A DNA stretch of 6,511 bases from Planctomicrobium sp. (GTDB lineage: Bacteria; Planctomycetota; Planctomycetia; Planctomycetales; Planctomycetaceae). The position numbers and the translations under genes were made by a program. The notes under the pieces are model-generated. The model did not search any database, had not been told where the DNA came from, and worked only from the letters and a program-made list of their open reading frames with translations. This document shows, in pieces, positions 1-6,511 of the stretch; within the stretch, counting starts at the first letter, position 1; the number at the start of each line of letters is the position of its first letter. The stretch is taken from the NCBI GenBank assembly GCA_018659505.1, contig JABJMI010000893.1:1-6511 (forward strand). Reading direction: 5' to 3'.

Positions 1-27
1 CCACAGAGATCACCGAGGACTCAGAGA
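1..27. repeat. 9-nt-periodic CACAGAG-type repeat, three units
   Basis: The first 27 bases read as three degenerate 9-mers: CCACAGAGA, TCACCGAGG and ACTCAGAGA. The pattern resembles the CACGAA units at 139-212 in period and purine-rich half, and it touches the window edge, so the full element may extend further left. I recall similar short tandem blocks between genes in planctomycete and other environmental genomes; that link is from memory. It is not evidently coding. Confidence 0.4.
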
Positions 28-138
28 CGACTGATCATCTACAGATTGTAAGGTCATCTCACGGCAAGGCAACAGCCTCATGTAGCTGAATGGTCTTTGA
101 ACTTGAGGAAAGAGTTCACAAAATTAGAGCTTTTGAGT

Positions 139-212
139 AACCACGAAATACACAAAAGACACGAAAAGATTGTGGTCTCCTTTCTTTCGTGTGATTCGTG
201 CTTTTCGTGGTT
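139..212. repeat. Inverted repeat with 9-nt CACGAA units
   Basis: The left arm (139-168) begins AACCACGAAA and the right arm (183-212) ends TTTCGTGGTT. Aligned as an inverted repeat, about 23 of 30 positions match. Each arm is itself three 9-nt units: CCACGAAAT, ACACAAAAG and ACACGAAAA on the left, and CCACGAAAA, GCACGAATC and ACACGAAAG on the reverse complement of the right. The 14-base centre is not repeated. As RNA it would fold into a long imperfect hairpin, but no T-run follows directly beyond TTAAAAATCT, so a terminator role is weak. It has no coding capacity and looks like a dispersed intergenic repeat. Confidence 0.65.
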
Positions 213-255
213 AAAAATCTGTAGAACCTTTTAGGTCTTTGTACGGTTGTTAAGT

Positions 256-284
256 TTGAGATTGTCAGTCGAGGTAGTTAGCAT
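256..284 (+). promoter_or_regulatory. Possible sigma70-type promoter for metY
   Basis: TTGAGA (256-261, five of six to TTGACA) is followed after 17 bases by TAGCAT (279-284, four of six to TATAAT). Transcription would begin near 291 and give a leader of about 220 bases before the metY ATG. Such matches arise often by chance, and planctomycete promoter consensus is not well known to me, so this is only a candidate. Confidence 0.25.
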
Positions 285-452
285 ACGGGCTCAGCAGGTT
301 GATGTCTTCTAGAATCAACCGTAGCAATGGTGTGCAAGCTGGCGGGGAGGAGCCCCATTTTATTCCTCTTGGAATGAAGATTAGAACTTGCCCTACAAAC
401 AATAGTGAATATTTCGATCCCAGACGCTGACCAACTCTGGTCATCTTACTAA

Positions 453-1814
<1,362 letters not shown>

Positions 1815-1827
1815 CATTCAACCTTAA

Positions 1828-1833
1828 TATAAT
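1828..1833 (+). promoter_or_regulatory. TATAAT -10-like box upstream of pstS
   Basis: A perfect TATAAT lies 14 bases after the metY stop. No good -35 hexamer is found 16-18 bases upstream (around AACCAT), which would fit a promoter that depends on an activator, as phosphate-starvation promoters often do. If used, transcription would begin near 1840, exactly where the left arm of the large palindrome starts, so the pstS leader would carry that hairpin. The region is AT-rich and a chance match is quite possible. Confidence 0.3.
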
Positions 1834-1890
1834 CTTAACAATTGAGTTCTACCGTCTTAACAATTCAGATTTAAGCTTCTGATTGTTAAG
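1834..1890. promoter_or_regulatory. Three CTTAACAAT words, possible phosphate-response operator
   Basis: The 9-mer CTTAACAAT occurs at 1834-1842 and 1856-1864 on the + strand, 22 bases apart (two helical turns), and inverted at 1882-1890. The core TTAACA equals the PhoP-box hexamer known from Bacillus, where it occurs as direct repeats with an 11-base period. The unit between the two copies, GTTCTACC at 1846, also sits on that 11-base register. Position just upstream of pstS fits a PhoB/PhoP-type operator. The same bases also form the palindrome at 1840-1906, so the repetition may instead reflect an RNA hairpin. Confidence 0.35.
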
Positions 1891-1909
1891 CCGTGTAGAA
1901 CCAATTTTT
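1840..1909 (+). terminator. Large imperfect palindrome with T-run, likely metY terminator
   Basis: The left arm (1840-1868) and right arm (1879-1906) pair over nearly their whole length: AATTG/CAATT, GTTCTAC/GTAGAAC, CTTAACAAT/ATTGTTAAG and CAG/CTG, with small bulges between blocks and a 10-base loop (1869-1878). TTTTT follows at 1905-1909. This is the form of an intrinsic terminator for metY, although the stem is AT-rich and unusually long. It lies 26 bases after the metY stop and 27 before the pstS ATG. If pstS is transcribed from the TATAAT at 1828, the same hairpin would lie in its leader and could act as an attenuator. Confidence 0.5.
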
Positions 1910-1936
1910 AAGACATACTTAAGGATTTGAACAGAG

Positions 1937-2947
1937 ATGAAGATCTGCTCGATTGTATTTGCTTGTACGGCAGCCCTGTTGATGACAGGTTGCGGAGGTG
2001 GTGGCGGAGGAAACGGTACAGGTCCCGGCGATGGGAGTGGTGGTGGCAGAGGCGGCAAAACGATGGGCTTCATGCCTGAAGATGCTGTTGTCCCCGGTCC
2101 TGATACTATCGAGTCGGGAGATTACACACCGCTTTCCAGACCTCTCTTTCTGTACGTCAACAAAGCATCTTTGAAACGCCCGGAAGTCGTTGCCTTCTTG
2201 CAGTATTACATTTCCGATGAAGGGCAAGAACTGGTCAGCGAAGTTGGTTACGTTAAGCTCAGCAAAGAAGCTTTCGGTAAATCAAAAGTAGCTCTCGATG
2301 AAGCAATCTCAGCAGCAGGAACCAAAGTTGAAGGTGATCTGACAGGCGAAATCAAAATCGATGGGTCGAGCACAGTTTATCCCGTCAGCCAGGCGGTTAC
2401 TGAAGATTTCACAGCCCAAAACAGAGGCGTAAAACCGGTTGTTGCAAAGTCTGGCACAAGCGGTGGAATGAAACGTTTCACCGTTGGTGAGATCGATATT
2501 TGTGATGCCTCCCGTGCGATTAAAGAGATCGAAGCTGAAAAGTGCAAAGAGAACGGTATTGAATTCATCGAACTAAAAGTCGGTGTCGACGGACTGACTG
2601 TTGTTGTGAATTCAGAAAACGATTTCGTTTCTGGTTTGAGCGTCGCTGACCTCAAGAAGCTTTGGGAACCAGAAAGCAAAATCAAAAAGTGGAGCGACCT
2701 CAATCCAGAATTTCCTGAGGAAGAGATCGTTCTATATGGACCCGATACAGACTCTGGAACTTTCGAATACTTCACCGAAGAAATATGCGGAGAAATCGGA
2801 GCGAGTCGTTCAGATTACAACCAAAGCCCTGATGATAACTTTTTGGTCACTGGTGTTGCTGGTGACAAGTTTGCTCTGGGTTACTTTGGATATGCTTACT
2901 ACGTCGAAAATCAGGAGACGCTAAAAGCACTTGGTGTGGCTCCTTGA
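1937..2947 (+). CDS. pstS: Phosphate-binding lipoprotein PstS, circularly permuted
   Basis: This is the extracytoplasmic phosphate-binding subunit of the Pst ABC importer. Residues 1-19 are a lipoprotein signal ending in the lipobox LMTGC (lipidated Cys19). A flexible Gly-rich linker (20-44) follows. Residues about 50-108 (DTIESGDYTPLSRPLF, YVNKASLKRPEV, EVGYV) match the segment that normally ends PstS. Residues 137-325 match the normal beginning and middle: DGSSTVYP (142-149), SGTSGG (172-177), DICDASRAI (187-195), YGPDTDSGTFEYF (267-279) and GYFGYAYY (315-322). The protein stops at LGVAP, just where the canonical chain would continue into the moved segment. The old ends are joined by a helical-looking stretch (109-136). 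Total length (336) is near normal, and the permutation is read directly from motif order. The ATG is preceded by AAGGA 11 bases upstream. Phosphate-starvation control is likely but not proven. Confidence 0.9.
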   Translation: MKICSIVFACTAALLMTGCGGGGGGNGTGPGDGSGGGRGGKTMGFMPEDAVVPGPDTIESGDYTPLSRPLFLYVNKASLKRPEVVAFLQYYISDEGQELVSEVGYVKLSKEAFGKSKVALDEAISAAGTKVEGDLTGEIKIDGSSTVYPVSQAVTEDFTAQNRGVKPVVAKSGTSGGMKRFTVGEIDICDASRAIKEIEAEKCKENGIEFIELKVGVDGLTVVVNSENDFVSGLSVADLKKLWEPESKIKKWSDLNPEFPEEEIVLYGPDTDSGTFEYFTEEICGEIGASRSDYNQSPDDNFLVTGVAGDKFALGYFGYAYYVENQETLKALGVAP

Positions 2948-2956
2948 TATGGTCAA

Positions 2957-2981
2957 GGGGCTAGGGAATGAGGGACAAGGG
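2957..2981 (+). other. G-quadruplex-type motif after pstS
   Basis: Four G-tracts, GGGG (2957-2960), GGG (2964-2966), GGG (2972-2974) and GGG (2979-2981), are separated by loops of 3, 5 and 4 bases, which fits the usual G3+N1-7 rule. They begin 10 bases after the pstS stop codon on the sense strand, so the motif would be present in pstS mRNA. It may also be a piece of a dispersed GGGACTAGGG-like repeat. Folding is not demonstrated. Confidence 0.45.
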
Positions 2982-3083
2982 TAAAGGTATCGTTCCGGCA
3001 GTGTCTATGCGAAATCCGCGCGGTCCGCTGCTAAAGTGAGATACACAACTATTGAAACTGAGTGAGCGAAGCGAACTGAAGTC

Positions 3084-3154
3084 CCTTCTCCCCACATTCG
3101 ACATTCATTCTCGCCTGCAACTTCGCTGTGGGGAGAAGGTTAGGATGAGGGGCA
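3084..3154. repeat. Intergenic hairpin repeat (CCTTCTCCCC/GGGGAGAAGG)
   Basis: CCTTCTCCCCACA (3084-3096) and TGTGGGGAGAAGG (3127-3139) form a perfect 13-bp stem around a 30-base centre, followed by GTTAGGATGAGGGGC (about 3139-3153). I recall this kind of stem and tail as a common dispersed intergenic element in planctomycetes and some other bacteria. There is no T-run after the stem, so it is a poor terminator. Between pstS and pstC it could protect the 3' end of a pstS transcript or lower pstC-A-B expression relative to pstS. CTTCGCT inside the centre (3121-3127) can also pair with AGCGAAG upstream (3065-3071), offering an alternative fold. Confidence 0.65.
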
Positions 3155-3254
3155 CACATTGCGGTATCGAACACCCTGAACTTGAATATCCACAATAAAT
3201 AATTCCAAGTCACAATCGCACCGTTCAAACTCATCATCACAACTTGGCTAAAAC

Positions 3255-4193
3255 TTGTTTTTAGAACGCCCCCGTACTGCAGAAGCATTCAAGGAACGGC
3301 TGATTGAGATCAGCCTGTTCCTCTGTGCGTTTGCATCGGTTTTAACCACCATTGCGATTATTTTCGTACTCTTCTCGGAAGCCGTTTTCGGTCTCTCAGG
3401 AGCTGCGTTCTTTCAGGAAGTTTCAGTCGTTGATTTCTTCACCGGAACCCGCTGGTCACCAGTGCTGAAGCCTCAAGAATTTGGCGTACTTCCCCTTATT
3501 GTGGGAACTCTCTGGGTCACTGGCGTTGCAGCTGTTGTCGGATTACCAATTGGAGTCTTAACGGCTGTCTATTTAAGCGAGTACGCAAAGCCTCAAGTCC
3601 GTAACGTAGTCAAACCTTTTCTCGAATTACTCGCTGGCATTCCTACGATTGTTTATGGATTCTTTGGTCTAGCGATTGTCACTCCTTATGTCATCGATCC
3701 CATTTTTCAAGGATTGTTTGGTTTCAAGGTTGGCACATTCAACGCGCTCGCCGGCGGTATCGTTGTTGGAATAATGATCATCCCCATGGTCAGTTCTCTC
3801 ACCGAAGATGCCCTGCGTGCTGTGCCTCGCAGTCTGCGAGAAGCTGGCTACGCTTTAGGTTCAACAAAGTTTGATGTCGTCGTCAAAATAGTTTTACCCG
3901 CAGCATTTTCAGGCGTTGTCTCAGCCTTTCTGCTTGCGATCTCTCGTGCAGTCGGTGAGACGATGGCTGTCGCAATAGCTTGCGGAAGTAAACCAAATCT
4001 TACAGCGAATCCGCTGGAACAGATTCAGACGATGACCGCCTATATCGTTCAAGCAACCGGAGGCGAAGCCGCTGCAGGAACGGTTCAATACCAAAGTGTT
4101 TACGCTGTCGGTTTGACGCTTTTCTTGATGACATTAGTGCTAAACATCATCTCGCAATGGGTGATGCGACGGTATCGTGAGGTCTATCAATGA
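3255..4193 (+). CDS. pstC: Phosphate ABC transporter permease PstC
   Basis: This is one of the two membrane subunits forming the phosphate channel in the cytoplasmic membrane. The 312-residue protein has about six hydrophobic segments, near residues 20-46, 76-108, 118-146, 162-184, 212-242 and 282-304. The cytoplasmic EAA-type loop that docks on PstB is at about 184-222 ([15 protein letters not shown]...VLPAAFSG), and the family signature [10 protein letters not shown] is at 230-239. The start is uncertain. An in-frame stop lies at 3249-3251, so the only early candidate is TTG at 3255, with no clear Shine-Dalgarno site. Homology to PstC begins at about FKERLIE (12-18), so little or nothing is missing. 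Its last codons overlap pstA by 4 bases (ATGA), indicating co-transcription and coupled translation. Confidence 0.93.
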   Translation: MFLERPRTAEAFKERLIEISLFLCAFASVLTTIAIIFVLFSEAVFGLSGAAFFQEVSVVDFFTGTRWSPVLKPQEFGVLPLIVGTLWVTGVAAVVGLPIGVLTAVYLSEYAKPQVRNVVKPFLELLAGIPTIVYGFFGLAIVTPYVIDPIFQGLFGFKVGTFNALAGGIVVGIMIIPMVSSLTEDALRAVPRSLREAGYALGSTKFDVVVKIVLPAAFSGVVSAFLLAISRAVGETMAVAIACGSKPNLTANPLEQIQTMTAYIVQATGGEAAAGTVQYQSVYAVGLTLFLMTLVLNIISQWVMRRYREVYQ

Positions 4194-5209
4194 CCGAACA
4201 AACTACTCATCCCGAACTGCTGACACCTTCTGGTAAAAAGGAGACGCGACTCTTTGCAATTCTTTGTGCAACAGCGACTTGGTCGAGCGCGTTTGTTTTA
4301 ATCGTGCTGTTGAGTGCAGTGGTATTCAAGGCCTGGGGGTGGTTCGATTGGGATTTCCTGACCAGTTACGATTCCAGACGTCCCCAAAAAGCAGGCATCT
4401 TCGCCGGACTGATTGGAACAGCCTGGATGATTTTCTTTACGATTCTCTTCTCCGTTCCCATCGGTGTCGGGGCAGCGATCTATCTTGAAGAATACGCTAA
4501 AGACAATTGGCTGAGCCGCTTAATTCGCATCAATCTGGCGAACCTCGCTGGCGTCCCGTCAATCGTTTATGGAATTCTCGGAGTGACCGTTTTCGTTAGA
4601 GCATTTGGGGTCTTCGGGGACGACGGACATTTGGATAGTTTCGTCGGCTGGAGCATTAGCGAACTCAACTTCTTGGGCGTCAAGATTTCATTGCCGTTGG
4701 GAGAAGTTGTTCTCTCAGGAGCGATGACGATGACGCTTTTGATATTGCCGGTAATTATCATCGCTGCCCAGGAAGCATTGCGAGGTGTGCCGCCTTCGGT
4801 CCGACATGCTTCGCTTGCATTGGGAGCTTCCAAATGGCAAACCATTCGCAATCAGGTTCTACCGGCAGCGATTCCTGGGATCATGACTGGCGTGATTCTT
4901 TCGATCTCGCGAGCCATCGGAGAGACCGCACCGCTTATCTGTTTGGGAATCGCTGCCTATGTTCCGTTTGCACCGGGAGGAATTGATTCTCCAGAAGCAC
5001 TGATGAAACAACCGGAAGGGGTGCTGCAAGCACCGTTTGATTACTTTACAGTTATCCCGATTCAGATTTACAACTGGGCATTAGACCATCGCTCAGCTTA
5101 CAAAGGTCACGCAGCAGCTGGGATCTGTGTCTTGTTATTGTCTTTGCTTGTCCTCAATGGGCTCGCCATTTTGATTCGTAACCGTGCGAACCGCCATATC
5201 CGTTGGTAA
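4190..5209 (+). CDS. pstA: Phosphate ABC transporter permease PstA
   Basis: This is the second membrane subunit of the phosphate importer, pairing with PstC. Of 339 residues, 1-20 are a polar cytoplasmic start. Hydrophobic segments follow near 24-48, 68-98, 112-140, 168-194, 222-258 and 307-328. The EAA loop contacting PstB is at about 194-232 ([15 protein letters not shown]...VLPAAIPG), followed by [10 protein letters not shown] (240-249), a hallmark of PstA. The sequence after it ([17 protein letters not shown], then [12 protein letters not shown]) also fits PstA. The ATG lies inside the end of pstC, with TGAGG 7 bases upstream. Only 21 bases separate it from pstB. Nothing suggests damage. 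Confidence 0.94.
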   Translation: MTEQTTHPELLTPSGKKETRLFAILCATATWSSAFVLIVLLSAVVFKAWGWFDWDFLTSYDSRRPQKAGIFAGLIGTAWMIFFTILFSVPIGVGAAIYLEEYAKDNWLSRLIRINLANLAGVPSIVYGILGVTVFVRAFGVFGDDGHLDSFVGWSISELNFLGVKISLPLGEVVLSGAMTMTLLILPVIIIAAQEALRGVPPSVRHASLALGASKWQTIRNQVLPAAIPGIMTGVILSISRAIGETAPLICLGIAAYVPFAPGGIDSPEALMKQPEGVLQAPFDYFTVIPIQIYNWALDHRSAYKGHAAAGICVLLLSLLVLNGLAILIRNRANRHIRW

Positions 5210-5230
5210 TACGCCTTCTCGAAATGTCCA

Positions 5231-6058
5231 ATGACTGAAACAAAGAATTCTGCAATTGATGTGAAAGTTGAAAAGGCTGCTTCTGTAAGAGAGCCTTCAA
5301 CGCACGCAATTAAAATCGAGTCGCAAAATCTTGATTTCTTTTACGGAGAGCATCAGGCGCTGTTCGATATATCGCTACCTGTTCCAGAACGTGCAGTGAC
5401 CGCGCTGATTGGTCCGTCTGGATGTGGAAAGAGTACGTTTTTACGAACGCTGAATCGTATGAATGACATTGTTGAGGGAACACGACTGACCGGGAAAGTC
5501 TTTCTCGAAGGGCAGGACATTTACGCTCCCAAGGTTGACGTTGTCACACTACGAAAACACGTTGGGATGGTCTTTCAGAAGTCGACTCCGTTTCCGAAAT
5601 CAATTTACGATAACATCGCTTATGGACCGCGCATTCATGGCATGAAAGACAAAAATAAACTCGATGAAATCGTCAAAACTTCCTTGGAACGAGCTGCGTT
5701 ATGGAACGAAGTTTCCAATCGTCTGAAAGACTCAGCGATGGCACTTTCGGGTGGTCAACAACAACGATTGTGCATTGCACGTACACTCGCAACTGATCCC
5801 GAAGTCATTTTAATGGACGAGCCTGCCTCTGCATTGGACCCTGCGTCGACTTCGCGCATTGAAGAGTTGATCTTTGAACTCAAAGAAAAATATACAATCG
5901 TCATTGTGACGCACAACATGCAGCAGGCAGCACGCGTCAGCGATTACACAGCCTTCTTCTATGAAGGGAAATTGATCGAGCGAGGAGTCACCGAAAAGCT
6001 CTTCACGAATCCCGCAGAGCAACAAACGCAGGACTATATCACTGGACGATTTGGCTAA
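5231..6058 (+). CDS. pstB: Phosphate ABC transporter ATP-binding protein PstB
   Basis: This is the ATPase subunit that drives phosphate import from the cytoplasmic side of PstC/PstA. All ABC motifs are present in 275 residues: Walker [10 protein letters not shown] (61-69), Q-loop glutamine in VFQKSTPFP (Q116), signature LSGGQQQR (172-179), Walker B VILMDEP (192-198), D-loop SALD (200-203) and H-loop histidine in VTHNM (H228). TLNRMND (73-79) and [11 protein letters not shown] (124-134) are specific to PstB. The usual KPNPFPMS stretch reads KSTPFPKS here. Residues 1-27 are a polar extension before the domain. No Shine-Dalgarno site is evident before the ATG. It follows pstA closely and precedes phoU by about 60 bases. 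Confidence 0.95.
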   Translation: MTETKNSAIDVKVEKAASVREPSTHAIKIESQNLDFFYGEHQALFDISLPVPERAVTALIGPSGCGKSTFLRTLNRMNDIVEGTRLTGKVFLEGQDIYAPKVDVVTLRKHVGMVFQKSTPFPKSIYDNIAYGPRIHGMKDKNKLDEIVKTSLERAALWNEVSNRLKDSAMALSGGQQQRLCIARTLATDPEVILMDEPASALDPASTSRIEELIFELKEKYTIVIVTHNMQQAARVSDYTAFFYEGKLIERGVTEKLFTNPAEQQTQDYITGRFG

Positions 6059-6107
6059 AAACTCTCCAAAGCTTTATCAGAAATTAACAGAGTTCGTTCA
6101 CACTACT

Positions 6108-6113
6108 AAAGGA
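6108..6113 (+). promoter_or_regulatory. Ribosome binding site of phoU
   Basis: AAAGGA precedes two consecutive in-frame ATG codons. The spacing is 3 bases to the first (6117) and 6 bases to the second (6120), which favours the second as the start. It is one of the clearer ribosome sites in this window, where pstB and pstC have none. Confidence 0.5.
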
Positions 6114-6119
6114 TTGATG

Positions 6120-6511
6120 ATGACAGTTCACATGCAACTTGACCTCTCGGAGCTTCATCGGGAGTTACTGGCGATGTGCGCCCGTGTCGAGGACATGATT
6201 CATCGAGCGGTCGATCAACTTTCGGAACCAGATTTAGCTGTCACGCGTGAACTGATTCAGGAAGACAATGTCATCGATCGTTGGGATGTCAAAATCGAAG
6301 ATCACTGTTTGAAAGTTCTCGCCTTGTACCAACCAGTCGCCATCGATTTGAGAAGAATTACGACCGTCATGAAGGTCGCTGGCGAATTAGAACGTGTCGC
6401 AGATTTAGCAATCAGCATCAGCGAACGTGCATGTGGATTGCTTGACTCTCCACCGATTGCTGTCCCCGACAAAATGAAAACAATGGCACAAATGGCTATC
6501 GACATGCTGCA
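6120..6511 (+). CDS. phoU: Phosphate signalling regulator PhoU, 5' part
   Basis: This is a cytoplasmic helical protein that couples the Pst transporter to phosphate-responsive signalling and restrains phosphate uptake. About 130 residues are present and the frame runs off the window; family members are usually about 215-240 residues, so the second helical bundle is mostly missing here. Visible marks of the family are LHRELLAMCARVEDMI near the start, the metal-binding-type stretch ELIQEDNVIDRWDVKIED, and QPVAIDLRRITTVMKVAGEL followed by ERVADLAISI. AAAGGA at 6108-6113 is 6 bases before the ATG at 6120 and 3 before an adjacent in-frame ATG at 6117, so 6120 is slightly preferred. It is the expected last gene of a pstSCAB-phoU group. 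Confidence 0.92.
   Translation, partial: MTVHMQLDLSELHRELLAMCARVEDMIHRAVDQLSEPDLAVTRELIQEDNVIDRWDVKIEDHCLKVLALYQPVAIDLRRITTVMKVAGELERVADLAISISERACGLLDSPPIAVPDKMKTMAQMAIDML

Larger units (their letters stand above)
2948..3254. other. Non-coding spacer splitting pstS from pstC
   Basis: About 300 bases lie between the pstS stop and the pstC start with no credible gene. They hold a four-tract G motif (2957-2981), a CCGCGCGG palindrome (3016-3023), the repeated word GCGAA in GAGCGAAGCGAAC (3064-3076), and a 13-bp perfect hairpin (3084-3139) with a GTTAGGATGAGGGGC tail. No frame in this spacer encodes the missing C-terminal PstS segment (PLSRPLF...), so the altered order of pstS is not caused by a simple frameshift. 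A reverse-strand open frame across 3049-3288 runs into pstC and looks spurious. Confidence 0.6.

Noticed and set aside
139..212. CRISPR array
   Set aside because: The repeated units are 9 bases long with no spacers of regular length, and the arrangement is inverted rather than a direct repeat-spacer series.
344..360. GGGG/CCCC stem followed by ATTTTATT as a terminator
   Set aside because: The stem is only 4 bp and the T-run is interrupted; it lies inside the presumed metY leader and is too weak to call.
1849..2073. Reverse-strand proline-rich frame
   Set aside because: Its PPPLPPPLP-type run is the antisense reading of the glycine-rich tether of PstS, and it also reads through the intergenic palindrome.
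1937..2344. pstS as a pseudogene or fragment of a neighbouring copy
   Set aside because: The frame is continuous, both canonical segments are complete, the lipoprotein signal is intact and total length is normal; only the order differs.
5224..5238. Four-codon upstream frame (ATG TCC AAT GAC TGA) overlapping the pstB start
   Set aside because: It is very short, with no ribosome site, and such overlaps occur by chance; there is no reason to assign a regulatory role.

Overview
The window looks like a chromosomal segment of a planctomycete-like bacterium with moderate GC content. This is an inference. It rests on the flavour of the protein sequences, on poor or missing Shine-Dalgarno sites at several genes, and on intergenic hairpin repeats (9-nt 'CACGAA' units; 'CCTTCTCCCC...GGGGAGAAGG') of a kind I recall from planctomycete and other environmental genomes. 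Every gene I accept is on the + strand. There are no tRNA or rRNA genes, CRISPR arrays or transposase genes.

Layout: 1-512 is non-coding. It begins with short 9-nt-periodic repeats, including an inverted pair at 139-212, followed by the leader of metY. 513-1814 is metY (O-acetylhomoserine sulfhydrylase). 1815-1936 holds a large imperfect palindrome with a T-run (likely the metY terminator), a TATAAT box and repeated CTTAACAAT words that could serve pstS. 1937-2947 is a lipoprotein of the phosphate-binding PstS family. 2948-3254 is non-coding, with a G-quadruplex-type motif and a 13-bp hairpin repeat. 3255-4193 is pstC, 4190-5209 pstA, 5231-6058 pstB, and 6120 to the window end is the first part of phoU.

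The five pst/pho genes form a standard high-affinity phosphate uptake module. PstS captures phosphate outside the cytoplasmic membrane, PstC and PstA form the channel, PstB hydrolyses ATP, and PhoU links transporter state to phosphate signalling. pstC-pstA-pstB-phoU are tightly packed, and pstC and pstA overlap by 4 nt. pstS is separated from them by about 300 bp of repeat-bearing spacer. No phoB/phoR genes are visible here. metY belongs to sulfur/methionine metabolism and appears to be an unrelated neighbour.

The main finding is that PstS appears to be a natural circular permutant. The segment that normally closes the protein (TIESGDYTPLSRPLF...EVGYV) sits directly after the lipoprotein signal and a glycine-rich linker. 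The normal N-terminal part (DGSSTVYP...) follows, and the protein ends at the point (YFGYAYYVENQETLKALGV) where the C-terminal segment would normally continue. The reading frame is open throughout and total length is near normal, so this looks like a functional rearranged protein rather than a broken gene.
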